Numbered from the stretch's first letter, positions 1 through 8,887 are shown. The stretch: DNA of 64,000 nt from an uncultured Bacilli bacterium (GCA_944363565.1 CALVUI010000002.1:312166-376165); one strand, 5' to 3'. Numbers and translations: made by a program. The notes: generated by a model from the sequence alone, not told the origin.

Positions 1-6
1 AGATAC

Positions 7-12
7 TAAAAT
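7..12 (+). promoter_or_regulatory. -10 box of a leaderless GH2 gene
   Basis: TAAAAT lies 6 bases before the GTG at 19. The spacing predicts transcription starting at or within a few bases of the start codon, as at other units in this window. A -35 would fall outside the window. Confidence 0.5.
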
Positions 13-18
13 GGCGGG

Positions 19-1797
19 GTGGAGAAACTAGTGACCCCCTTCGGGGAAAAGCTCGACCCGGCACACGTCTATGAGGAACATCCCAATCCCTATTTCGAAC
101 GGTCTTTGTACGTACCGCTGAATGGGTACTGGGACTTCTGCCAAAGTAAAAACACGGATACCAAGGACTATCCTGGAAAGATCCTCGTCCCCTTCGCCGT
201 CGAAACCCCTCTATCGGGGATCGGCCGGAAAGTCGAAAAGGATGACCACCTCCATTATCGGAGGAAGGTCGTCGTTCCCCCTTCCTTCAAAGGAAAGGTC
301 CTCCGTCTATGCTTTACCTACGTCGACCAAGTGGCCGAAGTCTATTGGAATGGGAACCTCCTAGGAACCCACGAAGGCGGGTATCTGCCTTTTGACTTCT
401 TAATCGAAGACTATCAGGACGAAAACATCCTCGAGGTCAAAGTCCAAGACGACACTTCCTCCCCCGTCTATCCGCGGGGCAAGCAAAGCAAGAAACCTCG
501 GGGAATCTGGTATCGCCCCACCAGCGGGATCTACGGTCCCGTTTACCTTGAGGCGGTACCCAAAGAGGGACGCGCCGAATCCTTCCTCGTCACCCCCGAC
601 TACGACCAAGCCTCCTTCAAGGTTTCGGCTTCCCTCAAGGGAGAAGAAGGAGAGGCCGTCATCAGTCTCTACCACGGCGGTCTTTTCATTTCCAAGAAGG
701 CCTTCGGGAAGAAGAAGGACGGGGTCTACGAAGTCGAGATCCACGCCGCCCCGAAAGGACAAAAGGCCTACTTCTACGAACCGGACCATCCCGAGCTTTA
801 TGAATTGGTTTTGTCCTATGCCGGCGACGAGGTCAAGACATTCGCCGGTTTGAGAAAGGTCGAAAAAGGCATTGTCAACGGAACGCCCTGCATTTTATGG
901 AACGGCAAACCCATTTATGTCTCCTCGGTCTTGGACCAAGGCTATTACCCCGAAAGCGGGCTGACCGCCCCGTCCTACGAGGCCCTTGAAAACGACATCG
1001 CCCTCGTGAAGAAGCTCGGCTTCAATGCCATCCGGAAACACATCAAGCTCGAGACCCCGCGCTTCTATTACCTCTGCGACAAGGCCGGGATCCTGGTCAT
1101 CCAGGACTTCGTAAACGGTGGCTCAGCCTACAATCCCTTCCTCATCGTGGCTGCTCCCTTCATCCGCCTTCCGATCAATGATCGTTTCTATGGATTATTG
1201 GGCCGTCATAACAAAGAAGGCCGCGAGCACTTTATTGACTCGATGCCCAAGACCCAGGACTACCTCCATAATTCGGCCTCTTTGTTCGCCTATACCGTCT
1301 TCAATGAAGGCTGGGGCCAATTCGACTCCGTGGCGAATACCGAGAAGGCCAAGGAACACGATCCTTCCCGTCTCTACGACGCCGCCTCGGGCTGGTTTGA
1401 CATGGGCGGCGGGGACTTCGATAGCCGTCACGTCTATTTCCGGCGGGTCCGTCTAAACAAACCAAAGAAGGGACGGATCCTCTTCCTTTCGGAATTCGGC
1501 GGTTACTCCTTGAAGGCCAAGGGCCACCTCTATCAGGAGAAGACCTTCGGCTACAAGTATTACCCAGACCTCAAAGCCCTCCAGGGCGGCTTCTCCGACC
1601 TCTTCCTCAAGGACCTGATCCCCAATGTCGAAAAGAGGGGATTGGCCGCTTCCTGTTTTACCCAACTAAGCGACGTCGAAGGAGAGGTCAATGGCCTCAT
1701 TACCTATGATCGGCGTTTGTTAAAGGCCGACGAGAAGATGTTCAAGGAACTCCACGAACGGCTTTACTCCGCCTTCAAGAGGAGGCTAGGGCAATGA
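19..1797 (+). CDS. Glycoside hydrolase family 2 protein (beta-galactosidase/beta-glucuronidase type)
   Basis: A 592-residue GH2 enzyme expected to cleave beta-linked sugars from oligosaccharides by the retaining mechanism. The N-terminal jelly-roll domain (about 30-180) contains HYRRKVVVP and VYWNGNLLGTHEGGYLPF, and a short beta-sandwich follows. The TIM barrel carries the acid/base Glu430 in FNEGWGQF and the likely nucleophile Glu492 in LSEFGGYS. It is shorter than LacZ-type enzymes and ends after the barrel. No signal peptide is visible, so it is probably cytoplasmic. The GTG start at 19 is the first available because an in-frame TAA lies at 7-9. It overlaps the next gene by 4 bases. The exact substrate cannot be read from sequence. 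Confidence 0.85.
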   Translation: MEKLVTPFGEKLDPAHVYEEHPNPYFERSLYVPLNGYWDFCQSKNTDTKDYPGKILVPFAVETPLSGIGRKVEKDDHLHYRRKVVVPPSFKGKVLRLCFTYVDQVAEVYWNGNLLGTHEGGYLPFDFLIEDYQDENILEVKVQDDTSSPVYPRGKQSKKPRGIWYRPTSGIYGPVYLEAVPKEGRAESFLVTPDYDQASFKVSASLKGEEGEAVISLYHGGLFISKKAFGKKKDGVYEVEIHAAPKGQKAYFYEPDHPELYELVLSYAGDEVKTFAGLRKVEKGIVNGTPCILWNGKPIYVSSVLDQGYYPESGLTAPSYEALENDIALVKKLGFNAIRKHIKLETPRFYYLCDKAGILVIQDFVNGGSAYNPFLIVAAPFIRLPINDRFYGLLGRHNKEGREHFIDSMPKTQDYLHNSASLFAYTVFNEGWGQFDSVANTEKAKEHDPSRLYDAASGWFDMGGGDFDSRHVYFRRVRLNKPKKGRILFLSEFGGYSLKAKGHLYQEKTFGYKYYPDLKALQGGFSDLFLKDLIPNVEKRGLAASCFTQLSDVEGEVNGLITYDRRLLKADEKMFKELHERLYSAFKRRLGQ

Positions 1798-3056
1798 CCT
1801 ACTCTCCGAAGATGGAACTGACAAAAGAACAATCCGCCATCATGGCGGGAAGGAAGGGCGAGGCCCGGGCCTACATGATGGAGTCCTTGGTCCGTTACGG
1901 GGACCTGATGGGGGCCAAACGCCTCGTGCCTTTGGACTATCCCGATATCCAGGCTGCCTTTTATCCCGGACCCGACAATGAGAAACGGCTTCTAAGCAAA
2001 CTCGACCTCATCGTCAATTCGGGCATCGTCAGCAATGGCAAGGCCGCGGGGGGTCTCCCTCTCCATGAACCCGTCTATCGCGAGTCCTTCTATGCCCATC
2101 AACTGGTTTTGGCCTCGATCCATGAAGACGTCCTCCTTAATGAAAGGCTGAAGAAGATTTCTTCCCTTACAAAAGAGGAATCCGGATGTTATCCCCATTT
2201 CGGAGAATTCCCGAAAGAAGGGGAGACGGTAGCCTTTTCGAGTCCCGCGGTCGTGGGCTTCGCCAACAGCGTTTTCGGCGCCAAATCGAACCTTTATTCA
2301 CCCTTACTATCCCTTTTTGCGGGGATTTTGGGGGTAGTCCCGGAATTCGGCTTTGCCCTCAAGGAGAATAGGCAAGCCAAGATCCGCTTGGCCCTCAGGC
2401 TCAGGGTCTTGCCCGAGCCTTCCCTTCTGGCCCACCTCATCGCCTCAAAAGCCAAGAAGGCCGTCCCCTATATCCAGGGGCTCTCTTCCCTCTTAAAACC
2501 AGTCCCGGACGAGATGACCATGTCCTACCTCAAGGATCTGACTGCCGGGTTATCGGCCTACGGGATCTATTTGGTCCACATCGAAGGGGTGACCCCGGAG
2601 GCCATCGAATACCGTCAATCGCTCCTGAGTCCCGATTGGAAGGACGCTTCCCTCAATGAGGACGAGCTTCAAAGTGTCTACACCGATTTGGCCGCCCCCG
2701 ACGGGCATTACAAGGAAGCGATCCTCGGCTGTCCCGAATTGACTTTGACCCAACTGGAGACCTACACGGCCTTGGCTTTTTCCTTGCTTAAAAAAGCCAA
2801 ACGGGAGAAGCCGCGGATCGCCCTCTACTTCAATGCCTCGCCCACCACGATCGAAGCCTTCAAGAAGGGCCCGAGTTACGAGCTCTTTAGGAAAACGGGG
2901 ATAAAGTTAACTTCCTTCTGTCCCCTCCGGCATGTCTTATTGACCGGGAAGAAGATGAGGAAGACCCTTACCAATTCCCTGCCCCTCGTCCAATGCGGGG
3001 CCTCCTATCTCACGGCTTCGGATCTCATGGCCTTCGCCTGCGGAGGGGAAAGATGA
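1794..3056 (+). CDS. Aconitase X (AcnX) large catalytic subunit
   Basis: A 420-residue protein matching the AcnX catalytic domain (DUF521). Diagnostic blocks are LTKEQSAIMAGRKGEARAYM near the N-terminus, a GCPELTLTQLE block, the region around PTTIEAFKKG, and TNSLPLVQCGASYL near the C-terminus. AcnX enzymes are Fe-S hydro-lyases. Characterised members are cis-3-hydroxy-L-proline dehydratase in bacteria and phosphomevalonate dehydratase in archaea. The small swivelling subunit follows directly with a 4-base overlap, so the enzyme is the two-subunit form. Nothing nearby is a proline-degradation or mevalonate gene, so the substrate stays open. Confidence 0.8.
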   Translation: MTYSPKMELTKEQSAIMAGRKGEARAYMMESLVRYGDLMGAKRLVPLDYPDIQAAFYPGPDNEKRLLSKLDLIVNSGIVSNGKAAGGLPLHEPVYRESFYAHQLVLASIHEDVLLNERLKKISSLTKEESGCYPHFGEFPKEGETVAFSSPAVVGFANSVFGAKSNLYSPLLSLFAGILGVVPEFGFALKENRQAKIRLALRLRVLPEPSLLAHLIASKAKKAVPYIQGLSSLLKPVPDEMTMSYLKDLTAGLSAYGIYLVHIEGVTPEAIEYRQSLLSPDWKDASLNEDELQSVYTDLAAPDGHYKEAILGCPELTLTQLETYTALAFSLLKKAKREKPRIALYFNASPTTIEAFKKGPSYELFRKTGIKLTSFCPLRHVLLTGKKMRKTLTNSLPLVQCGASYLTASDLMAFACGGER

Positions 3057-3487
3057 AGAACTTCATGGGACGTAACGTGACGAGCGTCGGAGCCCAGGGC
3101 CTGGCCCTGGTTTCCCGGGCCCCCTTCTATCCTTCTAAGGGCCTACGGACCTTCCTTCCGGCTTGGAAGAAGAAGGACCTATTTAGGGACTGGCAAAACA
3201 AGGACCTCGATAAGAAAAGCCTCAAGGGGGCCATCCTCTGCCTCGATGAATGCGTCGGTGTCCACGAAGGCTATGAGAGGCTCTTGAGCCTAATCGAAAA
3301 GGGAGAAGGGCCTTCCGCCATTTTGTTTTCGGGATCTTTGCCTTATCAATTCGCGGCCTTATTGGCGACCGAAGCCTCGATGCGGAAGATCGCCATCATA
3401 AGCGACCTCGGTCCCGCCTTCATTGATGCGGTCCGCGAAGGCGACCGGATCGAAGTCAAAAGCGATGGGACGGTCGTTATAATCTGA
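3053..3487 (+). CDS. Aconitase X (AcnX) small swivelling subunit
   Basis: A 144-residue partner of the preceding large subunit. It supplies the mobile beta-barrel (swivel) domain that closes over the AcnX active site. The first residues MKNFMGRNVTSVGAQGLALV, the central KGAILCLDECVGVHEGYERL and the closing GDRIEVKSDGTVVII fit AcnX swivel domains. The ATG at 3053 was chosen because it overlaps the upstream stop (ATGA) and has GGAGGGG about 6 bases ahead; an open frame upstream is only read-through. Its last codons contain a perfect TATAAT that probably serves the next gene. Confidence 0.75.
   Translation: MKNFMGRNVTSVGAQGLALVSRAPFYPSKGLRTFLPAWKKKDLFRDWQNKDLDKKSLKGAILCLDECVGVHEGYERLLSLIEKGEGPSAILFSGSLPYQFAALLATEASMRKIAIISDLGPAFIDAVREGDRIEVKSDGTVVII
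3478..3483 (+). promoter_or_regulatory. Internal -10 box (TATAAT) inside the AcnX small-subunit gene
   Basis: A perfect TATAAT covers the last codons of the preceding gene and ends 7 bases before the ATG at 3491, which has no Shine-Dalgarno. It would give the HAD gene its own leaderless transcript. No good -35 is visible. Confidence 0.5.
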
Positions 3488-3490
3488 GCC

Positions 3491-4273
3491 ATGGATTTCA
3501 AGGCCTTGTTCTTCGATATCGACTGGACCCTTTTCGACCACGCCGCTAAGGCCTACGTCCCTTCGGGGATCGAGGCCATCAAAAAGGCCAAAAAGAAGGG
3601 AATCAAGGTCTTCCTTTGCAGTTCCCGTCCCTACGATTCGATGGTGACTTTCGGGGCCTTCGACCTCGGAATTGAATGGGACGGTTACGTCTCGAGTTGT
3701 GGTGGCGTCGCCTATACGGATGGGAAATATGTCCGCAAAACCCTAATCAAAAGCTCTGATTTGCATCGTTTCGATCGGCTAGCCCATAAACTCGGCCTTA
3801 CCTATGAATTGGTGGGTCCGACCAGCCGTCACCTGGCCTACGCCCCCACGGTCTACATGCATAGGTTCCGGGAGCTTTATAAGGACGGGGAAGTGCCGGT
3901 CTACCGTTACCGCGGGGAAGAGGTGGTCGGGATCCTGATGTTCGCCCCAAATCACTACGACTCCTTGTTCAAGGAGAGGCTTTCTTCCTTCACTTACTAC
4001 CGCTTCCACGACTACGGGGTCGAAATAAGTGAAGTTCCCCATAAGAAAGGGGACGGAATAAAGGCAATTCTCCGCTATCATAATATAGACCCGGCTTTAG
4101 CCGCCGGTTTCGGGGACGATACCCAGGACCTGACCATGAAGGAAGGGCTCTGCACCCTCGTGGCCATGGGCAACGGCAAAGAGGAACTGAAGAAGGGCGC
4201 TGACCTCGTCACCGCGAGAATCGACGAGGACGGGCTCCTCAAGGCTTTCCTCCAACTGGGGATCATCGTTTGA
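3491..4273 (+). CDS. Cof-type HAD-superfamily phosphatase
   Basis: A 260-residue HAD hydrolase of the Cof (C2-cap) type, which usually dephosphorylates sugar phosphates or similar small metabolites. Motif I is FFDIDWTLFD, with both catalytic aspartates but Trp where most relatives have Gly. Motif II is near FLCSSRPYD. A lysine lies in the cap-to-core return (HKKGDGIKAI). Motif IV is FGDDTQDLTM. Length fits the family. It starts 4 bases after the AcnX gene, with no Shine-Dalgarno but a TATAAT 7 bases upstream, so it may be transcribed separately as well as from the operon. Substrate is unknown. Confidence 0.85.
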   Translation: MDFKALFFDIDWTLFDHAAKAYVPSGIEAIKKAKKKGIKVFLCSSRPYDSMVTFGAFDLGIEWDGYVSSCGGVAYTDGKYVRKTLIKSSDLHRFDRLAHKLGLTYELVGPTSRHLAYAPTVYMHRFRELYKDGEVPVYRYRGEEVVGILMFAPNHYDSLFKERLSSFTYYRFHDYGVEISEVPHKKGDGIKAILRYHNIDPALAAGFGDDTQDLTMKEGLCTLVAMGNGKEELKKGADLVTARIDEDGLLKAFLQLGIIV

Positions 4274-4288
4274 GAAAGGGGAACGAAT

Positions 4289-4921
4289 ATGGACTTACTC
4301 TACCGCTTGCCTAACTATACCCAGGAAGGCCTCTTGGACTTAGCGGCCCGGATGATCGAGGACGAGCAAGGGACCTATGGGGGATTGAACCTCACCTACC
4401 TCTTCCCCTACATGACCCCGAAGAGCCGTCTGAGCGTCCTCTCGGACCTTCTATCGAAGGGAAAGGACCTCTCGCCCCTCTCTGGGTTCTTGTTCCCCGA
4501 AGCCTACTTCCAGTTGGCTGACTACGTGAAGAAGAACAAGGTTTGGCCGAGGGGCCTCGAAAACCACATCCCCTTCCTCCCCCTCAAGGCCGTTGATTCC
4601 TTGCTTCCCCTCTTCAAGGAAACCGGGAAGGTCGGGACCATGGACGTCGAGCGTCTCCTGCCCCAGGCCTCGATGGAAGGGAAGGACAACTTCTTCGAGG
4701 ACATGCTCGAATACGACTTCGCAAGGGCCAGCAAGTACGCGGCCTACGCCTCGGTCAAGGCCCTCCACGAGATGGCCCTCCGTTACATAGGCGGCTTCTA
4801 CGGCGACTGCGACATCGCCAAGTTCTACCGCTACTTCTCGGCGGAAGACAAAAAGAAGGTCAAGGAGAAGTACAAGGCCTACGGCGAAAAGGCCAAGAAG
4901 AACAAAAAGGCAAAGAAGTAA
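4289..4921 (+). CDS. Unrecognised protein with lysine-rich C-terminus
   Basis: 210 residues, not recognised. The body (about 1-180) looks globular and helical, with no signal peptide, membrane segment or metal-binding cysteine cluster. The last 25 residues are strongly basic (KKVKEKYKAYGEKAKK followed by more Lys/Ala), resembling tails on other proteins in this window. Reality as a gene is supported by AAGGGG upstream of the ATG, third-position C/G bias like its neighbours, and its fit in a tight operon (15 bases after the HAD gene, 7 before the polyamine fusion). No function can be assigned. Confidence 0.65.
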   Translation: MDLLYRLPNYTQEGLLDLAARMIEDEQGTYGGLNLTYLFPYMTPKSRLSVLSDLLSKGKDLSPLSGFLFPEAYFQLADYVKKNKVWPRGLENHIPFLPLKAVDSLLPLFKETGKVGTMDVERLLPQASMEGKDNFFEDMLEYDFARASKYAAYASVKALHEMALRYIGGFYGDCDIAKFYRYFSAEDKKKVKEKYKAYGEKAKKNKKAKK

Positions 4922-4928
4922 CCCCAAC

Positions 4929-7553
4929 ATGGCAAAGACAAACTACAAACAAAGCGACACTCCGTTCCTCAGTGCAATGGAGGAATATGTCGAGGAGGGC
5001 AATTCCCCCTTCGACGTCCCCGGCCACCACCTCGGGAACATCGATAATCCGGCCATCCGGATCCTAGGGAAAAACGTTTATCGTTACGACCTCAATTCCC
5101 CCTATGGCCTCGACAACCTGGCCAAACCCCACGGGGTCATTTTGGAAGCCGAGAAACTCTTGGCCAAGGCCTGTCACGCCGACGAGGCCTTCTTCCTCAT
5201 CAACGGGACCTCGGGCGGGATCCTGGCCATGATCATGGCCTCCTGCAAGGCCGGCGATAAGATCATCTTGCCACGAAATGTCCACAAATCCATCATCAAT
5301 GGTTTGATTTTGTCGGGCGCCGTCCCGGTCTACGTGATGCCGGAAATCGACTCCCATTTGGAAATAGCCAACCAACCTAGTCTCGAGAGCTACCGCCGGG
5401 CCATCGTCAAGAACCCCTCCGCCAAGGCGGTCCTCGTCATCAACCCGACCTACTTCGGGGCCGTCGCCGACCTCAAGGCGATCGTGACCTTGGCCCATGA
5501 GCATCATATGGCGGTTTTGGCCGACGAAGCCCACGGGGCCCATTATTACTTCCGGGGCAAGGGCTCGCCCCTTTCGGCCATGGATGCCGGGGCCGATCTC
5601 TCCAGCGCCTCCTTCCACAAGACGGCCGGGAGCCTGACCCAGTCCTCGATCCTTTTGATGCACAATGGGATGTTCAAACGGGAAGACATCCAGAAGGCCC
5701 TGAACGTTTTGACCACGACCAGCCCCTCGAGCATCCTCATCGGCTCCATCGACGGAGCCAGGAGCTTCATGGCTTCGAGGGCGGGCAAGAAGGCGATGGA
5801 AGAAACTATCGAACTGGTCAAATACGCCCGTGAGGAAATCGCCAAGATCCCGGGCTTCATCCCGGTCAGCAAGGAACACTTCTTGGCCCACGGCTGCTAC
5901 GACTACGACATCTCGAAGCTGGTCATCGAAGTCGACCGTCTCGACATCAACGGCTTCGAACTCTACCGCCTGCTCAAGACCAAGTACGCGGTCCAGATGG
6001 AACTCGCGGAAACCTACGCCGTCATGGGGGTCTTCGCCATCGGTAGCAAAAAGGAACACGTCGACCACCTGGTCGCCTCTTTGAAGGAAATCAGCCGCGA
6101 CCACTTCCATCCCGAGATCACCTATCCCGACCATCATTTCGATACCTCCTTCCCCTACATGCTGGTGAGGCCGAGAAGCGCCTTCCACGCCCCGGGGAAA
6201 GTGGTCCCGGTCGAAGAATGCGACGGGGCCGTCTCGAAAGAGCAGGTCATGATGTATCCGCCGGGCATCCCCCTCATCGTCCCGGGCGAGGTCTGGACCA
6301 AGGAATTGGTCGAGAGGGTCAAGCATTACCAGAAGTCCGGGGTCACCCTCCTTTCGGGTTACCAGAAGGGCTATGAGATCATCGATACCGCCAAGTGGAA
6401 ACGCTACCCGGTCTACGAGAAGCGTTTGAGCGACTACTTCAAGAAGCGGATGACGACCCCGGCCCTCGATGGTTTCTACATGCCCTTTGAAGGGGACCGT
6501 CACCAGGCCACCTTCATCATGTTGCCCTACCGTAGCGACACCTGGCGTCGTAAGGGCGTTCCCGCTCGGGAAGAATACAAGAAGGTCATCGAGGCCATCG
6601 CCGAACACGAAAACGTCATCGTCCTCATCCATCCGCGCCTCTACAAGAAAGAGGCCCCGACCTACGAGAAGATCCCCAACGTCAGTTGCATCCAGATGCG
6701 TTATGACGACGCCTGGGCCCGCGACACCTTCCCGATCTTCTTGACCGACGGGGAGAACATCCGGACCGTCGACTTCCGCTTCAACGGCTACGGGGGTTCC
6801 TTCAACGGCCTCTATGGCGACTACAAGGACGACGATCGGCTCGGGGCCCTCATCTCCAAGCGTTACCACCTTCCGTCCTACTACCATCCCGACTTCGTTT
6901 TGGAAGGCGGCTCCATCGCCGTCGACGGGGAAGGGACTTTGATCACGACCGAAGCTTGCCTCCTTAGCAAGGGCCGTAACCCGACCTACACCAAGGACCA
7001 GATCGAGGAGGTCCTTAGGGAAAACTTCCGGGTCGAAAAGGTCATCTGGGTCCCCCATGGCATCTACCTCGACGAGACCGACGAGCACATCGACAACATG
7101 GTGGCCTTCGTCCGTCCGGGCGAGGTGGTGATGGCCTATACCGACGACAAGAGCGATCCTCAGTACACCTATTGCGAGGAGACCTACAAGGCCCTTAGGA
7201 AGGCCCGCGATGCCCAGGGACGGAAGCTCAAGATCAATCTCTTGCCCCTGCCCAATCCCCCGCTTTACATGAGTGCCGAGGAGGCCAAGGGCCTCAGCGT
7301 CCTCAAGGACACCAAGGATCGAAGGAAGGCCGGTAGACGGCTGGCCGCCTCCTACGTCAACTTCTACCATGGCCATGACTTCGTCATCATCCCCTCCTTC
7401 GGGGTCGTGGAAGACGAGGTCGCCCTCAAGGTCTTCGAAGGCCTCTTCCCCGAGAAGAAGATCCACCAGGTCCCGTCCAAGGAGATCGTCCTGGGAGGGG
7501 GCGGCATCCACTGCATCACCATGCAATACCCGGTTAGAGGAGAAAAGAAATGA
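4929..7553 (+). CDS. Fused arginine decarboxylase-agmatine deiminase (SpeA-AguA)
   Basis: 874 residues joining two enzymes. Residues 1 to about 490 are a group III (aspartate-aminotransferase fold) PLP decarboxylase of the Bacillus SpeA/CadA type. They include GTSGGILAMIMA, DEAHGAHYYF and the PLP lysine K231 in ASFHKTAGS, and close with YPPGIPLIVPGE. From about 518 a complete agmatine deiminase begins: MPFEGDRHQATFIMLPYRSD, then WARDTFPIFL, DFRFNGYGG, LEGGSIAVDGEG, DETDEHIDNMV, and the catalytic cysteine near residue 862 in GGGGIHCITM. The polypeptide should convert arginine to agmatine and then N-carbamoylputrescine plus ammonia. The next gene finishes the route to putrescine. Arginine specificity is inferred from the fused domain and the neighbour. 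No clear Shine-Dalgarno precedes the ATG. Confidence 0.88.
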   Translation: MAKTNYKQSDTPFLSAMEEYVEEGNSPFDVPGHHLGNIDNPAIRILGKNVYRYDLNSPYGLDNLAKPHGVILEAEKLLAKACHADEAFFLINGTSGGILAMIMASCKAGDKIILPRNVHKSIINGLILSGAVPVYVMPEIDSHLEIANQPSLESYRRAIVKNPSAKAVLVINPTYFGAVADLKAIVTLAHEHHMAVLADEAHGAHYYFRGKGSPLSAMDAGADLSSASFHKTAGSLTQSSILLMHNGMFKREDIQKALNVLTTTSPSSILIGSIDGARSFMASRAGKKAMEETIELVKYAREEIAKIPGFIPVSKEHFLAHGCYDYDISKLVIEVDRLDINGFELYRLLKTKYAVQMELAETYAVMGVFAIGSKKEHVDHLVASLKEISRDHFHPEITYPDHHFDTSFPYMLVRPRSAFHAPGKVVPVEECDGAVSKEQVMMYPPGIPLIVPGEVWTKELVERVKHYQKSGVTLLSGYQKGYEIIDTAKWKRYPVYEKRLSDYFKKRMTTPALDGFYMPFEGDRHQATFIMLPYRSDTWRRKGVPAREEYKKVIEAIAEHENVIVLIHPRLYKKEAPTYEKIPNVSCIQMRYDDAWARDTFPIFLTDGENIRTVDFRFNGYGGSFNGLYGDYKDDDRLGALISKRYHLPSYYHPDFVLEGGSIAVDGEGTLITTEACLLSKGRNPTYTKDQIEEVLRENFRVEKVIWVPHGIYLDETDEHIDNMVAFVRPGEVVMAYTDDKSDPQYTYCEETYKALRKARDAQGRKLKINLLPLPNPPLYMSAEEAKGLSVLKDTKDRRKAGRRLAASYVNFYHGHDFVIIPSFGVVEDEVALKVFEGLFPEKKIHQVPSKEIVLGGGGIHCITMQYPVRGEKK

Positions 7554-8413
7554 AGTTTGCCATCACCCAAATGGCGATGAGCCCGGACTACGAGGAAAAC
7601 ATTGCCAAGGCCGACGCCATTCTGGCTTCCGCCAAAAAGGACGGGGCCGACTGCGTCCTCTTACCCGAACTCTTCGAATATCCCTATTTCTGCAAACGGG
7701 AGGACTACCGTTATTTTGATTTGGCGGAGGACTTCCTCGATTCCAAAACCCTGGTCCATTATCAGAAACTGGCCATCGAATTGGGTCTGGTTCTTCCCAT
7801 CTCCTTCTTCGAGAAGGCCCCGACCTGCTACTTCAATTCCCTGGCCCTCATCGATAGGGACGGGGAGATCAAGGGCCTCTACCGGAAGTCCCACATCCCG
7901 ACCGGGGAAGGCTATGAAGAGAAGTTCTACTTCACCCCCGGCAACACGGGGATTTCCCCGATTGCCAGCTCCGCCGGCAAGCTCGGGATCGGGATCTGCT
8001 GGGACCAGTGGTTCCCCGAGACTTCGAGGATCTTGGCCTTATCGGGGGCGGATATCCTGATGTTCCCGACTGCGATCGGGAGCGAGCCGGTGACCGGGAA
8101 GGATTCCAGGAAGCACTGGCAAAACGCCATGATCGGAAGCTCTGCCCAAAACGTCATGCCCTTACTAGCCTCCAACCGGATCGGGAAGGAAGACGACATG
8201 GGTGCCACGGTCACCTTCTTCGGCCATAGCTTCGCCACCAACCAATACGGGGAAGTGATCGCCGAGATGGATGAGAATACCGAGGGCTACCGCATCGTCG
8301 AGTACGATTTCGATGCTCTACGGAAAGAAAGGACGACCTGGGGGGTCTTCCGGGATCGGCGGACCGATCTCTACCACGATCTCTTATTGGTCGATCCGCG
8401 TCTAGGGAGGTAA
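7550..8413 (+). CDS. aguB: N-carbamoylputrescine amidase
   Basis: A 287-residue nitrilase-family amidase that hydrolyses N-carbamoylputrescine to putrescine, CO2 and ammonia, the last step of the agmatine route. The Glu-Lys-Cys triad is visible: E40 in LLPELFEYPYF, K113 in LYRKSHIP and C150 in GIGICWDQWFPE. The CWDQWFPE signature is typical of AguB rather than of other carbamoyl hydrolases. It overlaps the fused decarboxylase-deiminase by 4 bases (ATGA) and has GAGGAG upstream, so the two are probably translationally coupled. The fused enzyme and this protein would give a three-step arginine-to-putrescine pathway. Confidence 0.92.
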   Translation: MKFAITQMAMSPDYEENIAKADAILASAKKDGADCVLLPELFEYPYFCKREDYRYFDLAEDFLDSKTLVHYQKLAIELGLVLPISFFEKAPTCYFNSLALIDRDGEIKGLYRKSHIPTGEGYEEKFYFTPGNTGISPIASSAGKLGIGICWDQWFPETSRILALSGADILMFPTAIGSEPVTGKDSRKHWQNAMIGSSAQNVMPLLASNRIGKEDDMGATVTFFGHSFATNQYGEVIAEMDENTEGYRIVEYDFDALRKERTTWGVFRDRRTDLYHDLLLVDPRLGR

Positions 8414-8418
8414 ACACC

Positions 8419-8850
8419 ATGGGATTTCGCGCCTTCAACTACGGGGCCAACGTCGTGGCCTATGACTACAAGGGCCACAAGATGGCCATGACTTGCGCCT
8501 GGGCCATGCAGGTCGATTACCAGGAACTCTGCCTTTGCCTCGGGAGCCAAAGCGACACCGGGAACCACCTGAAAGTCGGGGACCGGGTCGGGGTCAGCGC
8601 CCTCAGCCATGGCCAGGAGAAGATCGCCCTCCAATTTGGGGAAGGGCACTCCCTGGAAGGAGACAAATTCCACGAGGTCCAATACGAAAACGACCATGGG
8701 GTTTTGACCATCCTCGGAGCCAAGGTCAGGATGAAGTGCACGGTCGAGAATATCCTCGACCATAACGGGGACCATCTGGTCTTCCTAAGGGTCGATAGTT
8801 ACGACGTCGATCCTAATAAGGGTTTCCTCAGTTACGACGAAGTGGCCTAG
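8419..8850 (+). CDS. Flavin-reductase-like (FMN-binding split barrel) protein
   Basis: 143 residues resembling the flavin reductase-like domain. The segment MAMTCAWAMQVDYQELCLCL matches the usual T-S-W-x-M-Q-x-S strand-turn. SQSDTGNHLKVGDRVGVSAL and the later IALQFGEGHSLEGDKF fit the following FMN-contact region. Proteins of this fold bind FMN and act as NAD(P)H:flavin reductases or flavoredoxins. GGGAGG precedes the ATG, and the gene starts 5 bases after aguB, so it is the last member of the long operon. A terminator hairpin begins inside its final codons. No direct link to polyamine metabolism can be shown. Confidence 0.65.
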   Translation: MGFRAFNYGANVVAYDYKGHKMAMTCAWAMQVDYQELCLCLGSQSDTGNHLKVGDRVGVSALSHGQEKIALQFGEGHSLEGDKFHEVQYENDHGVLTILGAKVRMKCTVENILDHNGDHLVFLRVDSYDVDPNKGFLSYDEVA

Positions 8851-8862
8851 GGGCCACTTTTT
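8841..8862 (+). terminator. Rho-independent terminator after the polyamine operon
   Basis: Stem AGTGGCC/GGCCACT with loop TAGG is followed by five T. The left arm includes the last codons and stop of the flavin-reductase-like gene. Confidence 0.8.
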
Positions 8863-8887
8863 CATTTAATTCGTCTTTCTAATCTTT

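Noticed and set aside
5064..7526. An 820-codon open frame on the minus strand opposite the SpeA-AguA fusion
   Set aside because: It mirrors a gene with strong third-position C/G bias, which empties one antisense frame of stops. It has no recognisable domain and no ribosome-binding site.
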